Assembly (NCBI GenBank): GCA_018823835.1
Contig: JAHJHT010000002.1
Coordinates: forward strand, 1,116,001-1,180,000
Origin: Alphaproteobacteria bacterium
GTDB lineage: Bacteria > Pseudomonadota > Alphaproteobacteria > Rhizobiales > Rhizobiaceae
Length of the DNA stretch: 64,000 nt
Direction of reading: 5' to 3'
Below are positions 61,441 through 64,000 of this stretch, in pieces. The translations under genes were made by a program, and so were the position numbers. The stretch's first letter is position 1. Each line of letters begins with the position of its first letter. The notes below the pieces were generated by a model. That model ran no database searches. It saw only the letters and a list, made by a program, of their open reading frames with translations, and had not been told where the DNA came from.

Positions 61441-62928
61441 ATGTCTTTCGCCAAGCTTGACGCACTGGGGCGCAAACTCGAAGCGCTCGAGCACGCCCAG
61501 GCCATTCTCGGGGCCGACGAGGCTACCCATATGGCGGTGGGCGGCGGCGAGAAGCGGGCCGAGGCGATGTCGGTGCTGGCCGGCATGCACCATCGACAGG
61601 CGACGGCGCCCGAAATCGACGATTGGATCGCGGCCGCAGAGACGGAGAGCCTGAACGAGGAGCAGGCTGCGGCGCTGCGCGAATTCCGCCGGCACCACGC
61701 CAACCTGACCTGCCTGCCCGCCGAGTTCGTCGAACGTCAGACAACGGCGCGTATGCGTTGCGAACAGCTCTGGCGCGACCTGCGCGGCAAGAACGACTGG
61801 GCGAACTTCCTGCCCGCTCTGGAGGGCGTGATTGCGCTGGTCCGCGAGGAAGCGCAGATGCGTTCCGAGGCGACGGGTCTCGATCCCTACGACGCGCTGA
61901 TGGAGCAATACGATCCCGGCAATCGGGCCGCCGAGATCACGCCGGTCTTCACCGACCTGAAGAGCTTCCTGCGCGATTTCGTGCCCGAGGCGCTGGCCGT
62001 CCAGCAGGAACGTCTGGTACGGACGCCGTTGAAGCCGCTGTCGGGCGACTATCCGATCGAGCGCCAGCGCGAGCTTGGCCTCGCCATGATGGCAGCCGTC
62101 GGATTCGACCTCACGCATGGCAGCCTGGCGGTGTCGCATCATCCGTTCTGCGGCGGCGTGCCGAGCGACGTGCGGATCACCACGCGCTATCGCAGCACGG
62201 AGTTCCTCTCCGCGCTGATGGGCGTGCTGCACGAGACAGGCCACGCGCTCTACGAACAGAACCTGCCGAAGGAATGGTCGCACTGGCCGCTCGGAAAGGC
62301 GCGCGGCATGGCGATGCATGAGAGCCAGAGCCTGTTCGTCGAAAAGCAGCTCGGCCGCAACCCGGCCTTCTGGCAATGGGCCCTGCCCGAGGTCGAGAAG
62401 CACCTCGGCGAGGCCTGGAGCATCGACGATATCCTGCCGCATGTTCATTTCGTCCAGCCCGGCCTGATCCGTGTAGACGCCGACGAGGTGACCTATCCGC
62501 TGCATGTCATCCTGCGCTACGAGTTGGAGCAGGAACTCGTGGCGGGACGGCTCGAGGCTAACGACATCCCCGAAGCCTGGGACGCCCGGATGCGCGACTA
62601 TCTCGGCCTGTCGACCGTCGACAATTTCGCCGACGGCCCGATGCAGGATGTGCACTGGCCCTCCGGCGCGTTCGGCTATTTTCCTTCCTACACTCTGGGG
62701 GCCATGATGGCTGCGCAGCAATGGTCGGCGCTGAAGGCAGAACGTCCGGCCATTGACGACGAGATCGCTACCGGACGGTTCGATACGGTCAACGAATGGC
62801 GCCGCGCGAAGATCTGGTCGCAGGGCTCGCGCCATTCGACGCCGGACCTGCTGGAGCGAGCGACCGGGGAGCGCCTCAACGCGGCGCATTTCATCGATCA
62901 TCTCAGGGCACGCTACGGTTCTTCGTGA
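61441..62928 (+). CDS. M32 family carboxypeptidase (Taq-type)
   Basis: The ATG at 61441 gives 495 aa (family about 500). The zinc motif is in GVLHETGHALYEQNLPKEW (HETGH at about residue 267), with the third ligand Glu in MAMHESQSLFVEKQLGR. DVRITTRYRSTEFLSALMG and FADGPMQDVHWPSGAFGYFPSYTLG are further family blocks. It removes C-terminal residues from peptides in the cytoplasm. There is no signal peptide. The track start 18 codons earlier is not supported. Confidence 0.95.
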   Translation: MSFAKLDALGRKLEALEHAQAILGADEATHMAVGGGEKRAEAMSVLAGMHHRQATAPEIDDWIAAAETESLNEEQAAALREFRRHHANLTCLPAEFVERQTTARMRCEQLWRDLRGKNDWANFLPALEGVIALVREEAQMRSEATGLDPYDALMEQYDPGNRAAEITPVFTDLKSFLRDFVPEALAVQQERLVRTPLKPLSGDYPIERQRELGLAMMAAVGFDLTHGSLAVSHHPFCGGVPSDVRITTRYRSTEFLSALMGVLHETGHALYEQNLPKEWSHWPLGKARGMAMHESQSLFVEKQLGRNPAFWQWALPEVEKHLGEAWSIDDILPHVHFVQPGLIRVDADEVTYPLHVILRYELEQELVAGRLEANDIPEAWDARMRDYLGLSTVDNFADGPMQDVHWPSGAFGYFPSYTLGAMMAAQQWSALKAERPAIDDEIATGRFDTVNEWRRAKIWSQGSRHSTPDLLERATGERLNAAHFIDHLRARYGSS

Positions 62929-63005
62929 GAGAACCCGCATGCGGGCTTGATCGACCGGCCGCGGGCACACACACTCGCGTCGGTTGAAGGGATGCGGGGG
63001 AGCCT

Positions 63006-64000
63006 ATGGGGGAACATATTGATGCCGTTGTTGTCGGCGCCGGGCTGGCGGGGCTAGCTGCAGCCGCCGAGCTTGGCGATGCCGGCAAGCGTGTCGTCAT
63101 CCTCGAACAAGAAGGCGAGAACTCGCTCGGCGGCCAGGCCTTCTGGTCGCTAGGTGGCCTGTTTTTCGTCGACAGTCCGGAGCAGCGCCGCATGCGCATC
63201 CGCGACAGCCGCGACCTGGCACTGCAGGACTGGCTCGGGTCGGCGCAGTTCGACCGTCCTGAGGATCGCTGGCCGCGCGAGGTGGCGGAAGCCTTCATCG
63301 ACTTCGCCGCCGGAGAGATGCGACCCTGGCTGCACCAGCAGGGCATGCGCTGGTTCCCGGTGGTCGGATGGGCCGAGCGCGGCGGCGGCATGGCGCATGG
63401 CCACGGCAATTCGGTGCCGCGCTTCCACGTTACGTGGGGGGCCGGCCCGGGCGTTCTTGCGCCCTTTCTCCGCCGCGTCGGAGAGCACGTCGCGCGCGGC
63501 ACGACGGTTCTGAAGTTCCGCCACCGGGCGAGTCGCCTCGTGAAGACGAACGGCGCGGTCACCGGCGTTGCCGGGGAGATACTCGAGCCATCGACCGTCC
63601 AGCGGGGGGAGAGGTCCGGCCGCGCAGCGGTCGGCGAGTTCGAGGCTGGCGCTGACGCGGTGATCGTCACGTCGGGCGGCATAGGCGGTGACCACGAACT
63701 TGTGCGCCGCAACTGGCCGGCGAAGCGGCTCGGCCCTGCGCCGAAGACGATGGTCGCCGGCGTACCGCATCACGTCGATGGCCGCATGGTCGCGATCACG
63801 CAGGCAGCCGGCGGCGCGGTGATCAATGCCGACCGCATGTGGCACTACACCGAGGGCGTCAGGAACTTCGCGCCGATCTGGCCGAACCACGGCATCCGCA
63901 TCCTGCCGGGCCCGTCTTCGCTGTGGTTCGATGCGTTGGGCAATCGCATGCCGGCGCCCTGCCTGCCGGGCTTCGATACACTTGGCACGCTGAAGCACAT
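63006..64000 (+). CDS. FAD-dependent dehydrogenase, 3-ketosteroid-dehydrogenase-like (3' end cut by window)
   Basis: The ATG at 63006 opens a frame of 331 codons to the window end, so the ORF track omits it. The dinucleotide-binding motif VVGAGLAGLAAAAELGDAGKRVVILEQE starts at residue 9, followed by NSLGGQAFWSLGGLFFVDSPEQRRMRIRDS, typical of the FAD_binding_2 / KstD-like flavoproteins. Later blocks (VIVTSGGIGGDHELVRRNWP, GRMVAITQAAGGAVINADRMWHY) continue the same fold. Substrate is unknown. It lies 77 bases downstream of the carboxypeptidase gene. Confidence 0.87.
   Translation, partial: MGEHIDAVVVGAGLAGLAAAAELGDAGKRVVILEQEGENSLGGQAFWSLGGLFFVDSPEQRRMRIRDSRDLALQDWLGSAQFDRPEDRWPREVAEAFIDFAAGEMRPWLHQQGMRWFPVVGWAERGGGMAHGHGNSVPRFHVTWGAGPGVLAPFLRRVGEHVARGTTVLKFRHRASRLVKTNGAVTGVAGEILEPSTVQRGERSGRAAVGEFEAGADAVIVTSGGIGGDHELVRRNWPAKRLGPAPKTMVAGVPHHVDGRMVAITQAAGGAVINADRMWHYTEGVRNFAPIWPNHGIRILPGPSSLWFDALGNRMPAPCLPGFDTLGTLKH

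Overview
This window is a stretch of ordinary, gene-dense, GC-rich bacterial chromosome. It most resembles an alphaproteobacterium of the Hyphomicrobiales (Rhizobiales), probably in or near Phyllobacteriaceae (Mesorhizobium-like). The evidence is the gene set and its order: a Suv3-type helicase followed by an Hsp15-like S4 protein, 7Fe ferredoxin, CarD and RpoH2; PhaR divergent from phaAB; DUF2794, DUF1127 and DUF1223 proteins; and RNA elements typical of alphaproteobacteria (ybhL leader, serC leader, a CUCCUCCC-loop sRNA, 6S RNA upstream of the 5-FTHF cyclo-ligase gene). No tRNA, rRNA, CRISPR array, prophage or insertion sequence was found. Both window ends cut a gene.

Layout. 0-6 kb: a truncated tesA-like esterase gene divergent from a YbbA/YbbP-type ABC exporter, a Bax-inhibitor-1 gene behind a ybhL leader, a GNAT acetyltransferase and DUF2794. 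5.8-13 kb: a candidate structured RNA, DUF1223, aconitase, then the cytochrome c biogenesis cluster ccmA-ccmB-ccmD-ccmG, which lacks ccmC, followed by DUF1127 and a beta-carbonic anhydrase. 13-19.7 kb: a TRAP transporter operon, a short sRNA with three CUCCUCCC hairpin loops, a Spy-like protein with a response regulator and sensor kinase, and msrB. 19.8-29 kb: glmM divergent from ispG, a lytic transglycosylase, a hybrid sensor kinase, a farnesyl-diphosphate-synthase-type prenyltransferase, mtgA, rpmF and two small genes. 29-32 kb: polyhydroxyalkanoate genes (phaR, phaA, phaB). 32-40.4 kb: a 690-bp gene-free stretch with a duplicated GANTC-rich block, then the helicase-S4-fdxA-carD-rpoH2 series and a convergent M48 lipoprotein protease.

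40.6-49.6 kb: the thiamine uptake operon thiBPQ under a TPP riboswitch, divergent from thiamine diphosphokinase and an ABC-F ATPase, then a conserved-looking membrane protein and purA. 49.8-57 kb: an EamA transporter, an FAH-family enzyme, the serine pathway genes serC-serA behind a serC-type leader, and two Omp25/31-like porins. 57-64 kb: 6S RNA, 5-FTHF cyclo-ligase, a YmdB-like phosphodiesterase, TerC, an MBL-fold protein, a YebC/PmpR regulator, an M32 carboxypeptidase and a truncated FAD-dependent dehydrogenase.

Most genes are core metabolism or envelope functions. The more unusual content is non-coding: structured RNAs, operators and the duplicated GANTC block. The main coding anomaly is the missing ccmC. 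I found no clear sign of a new multi-gene system.
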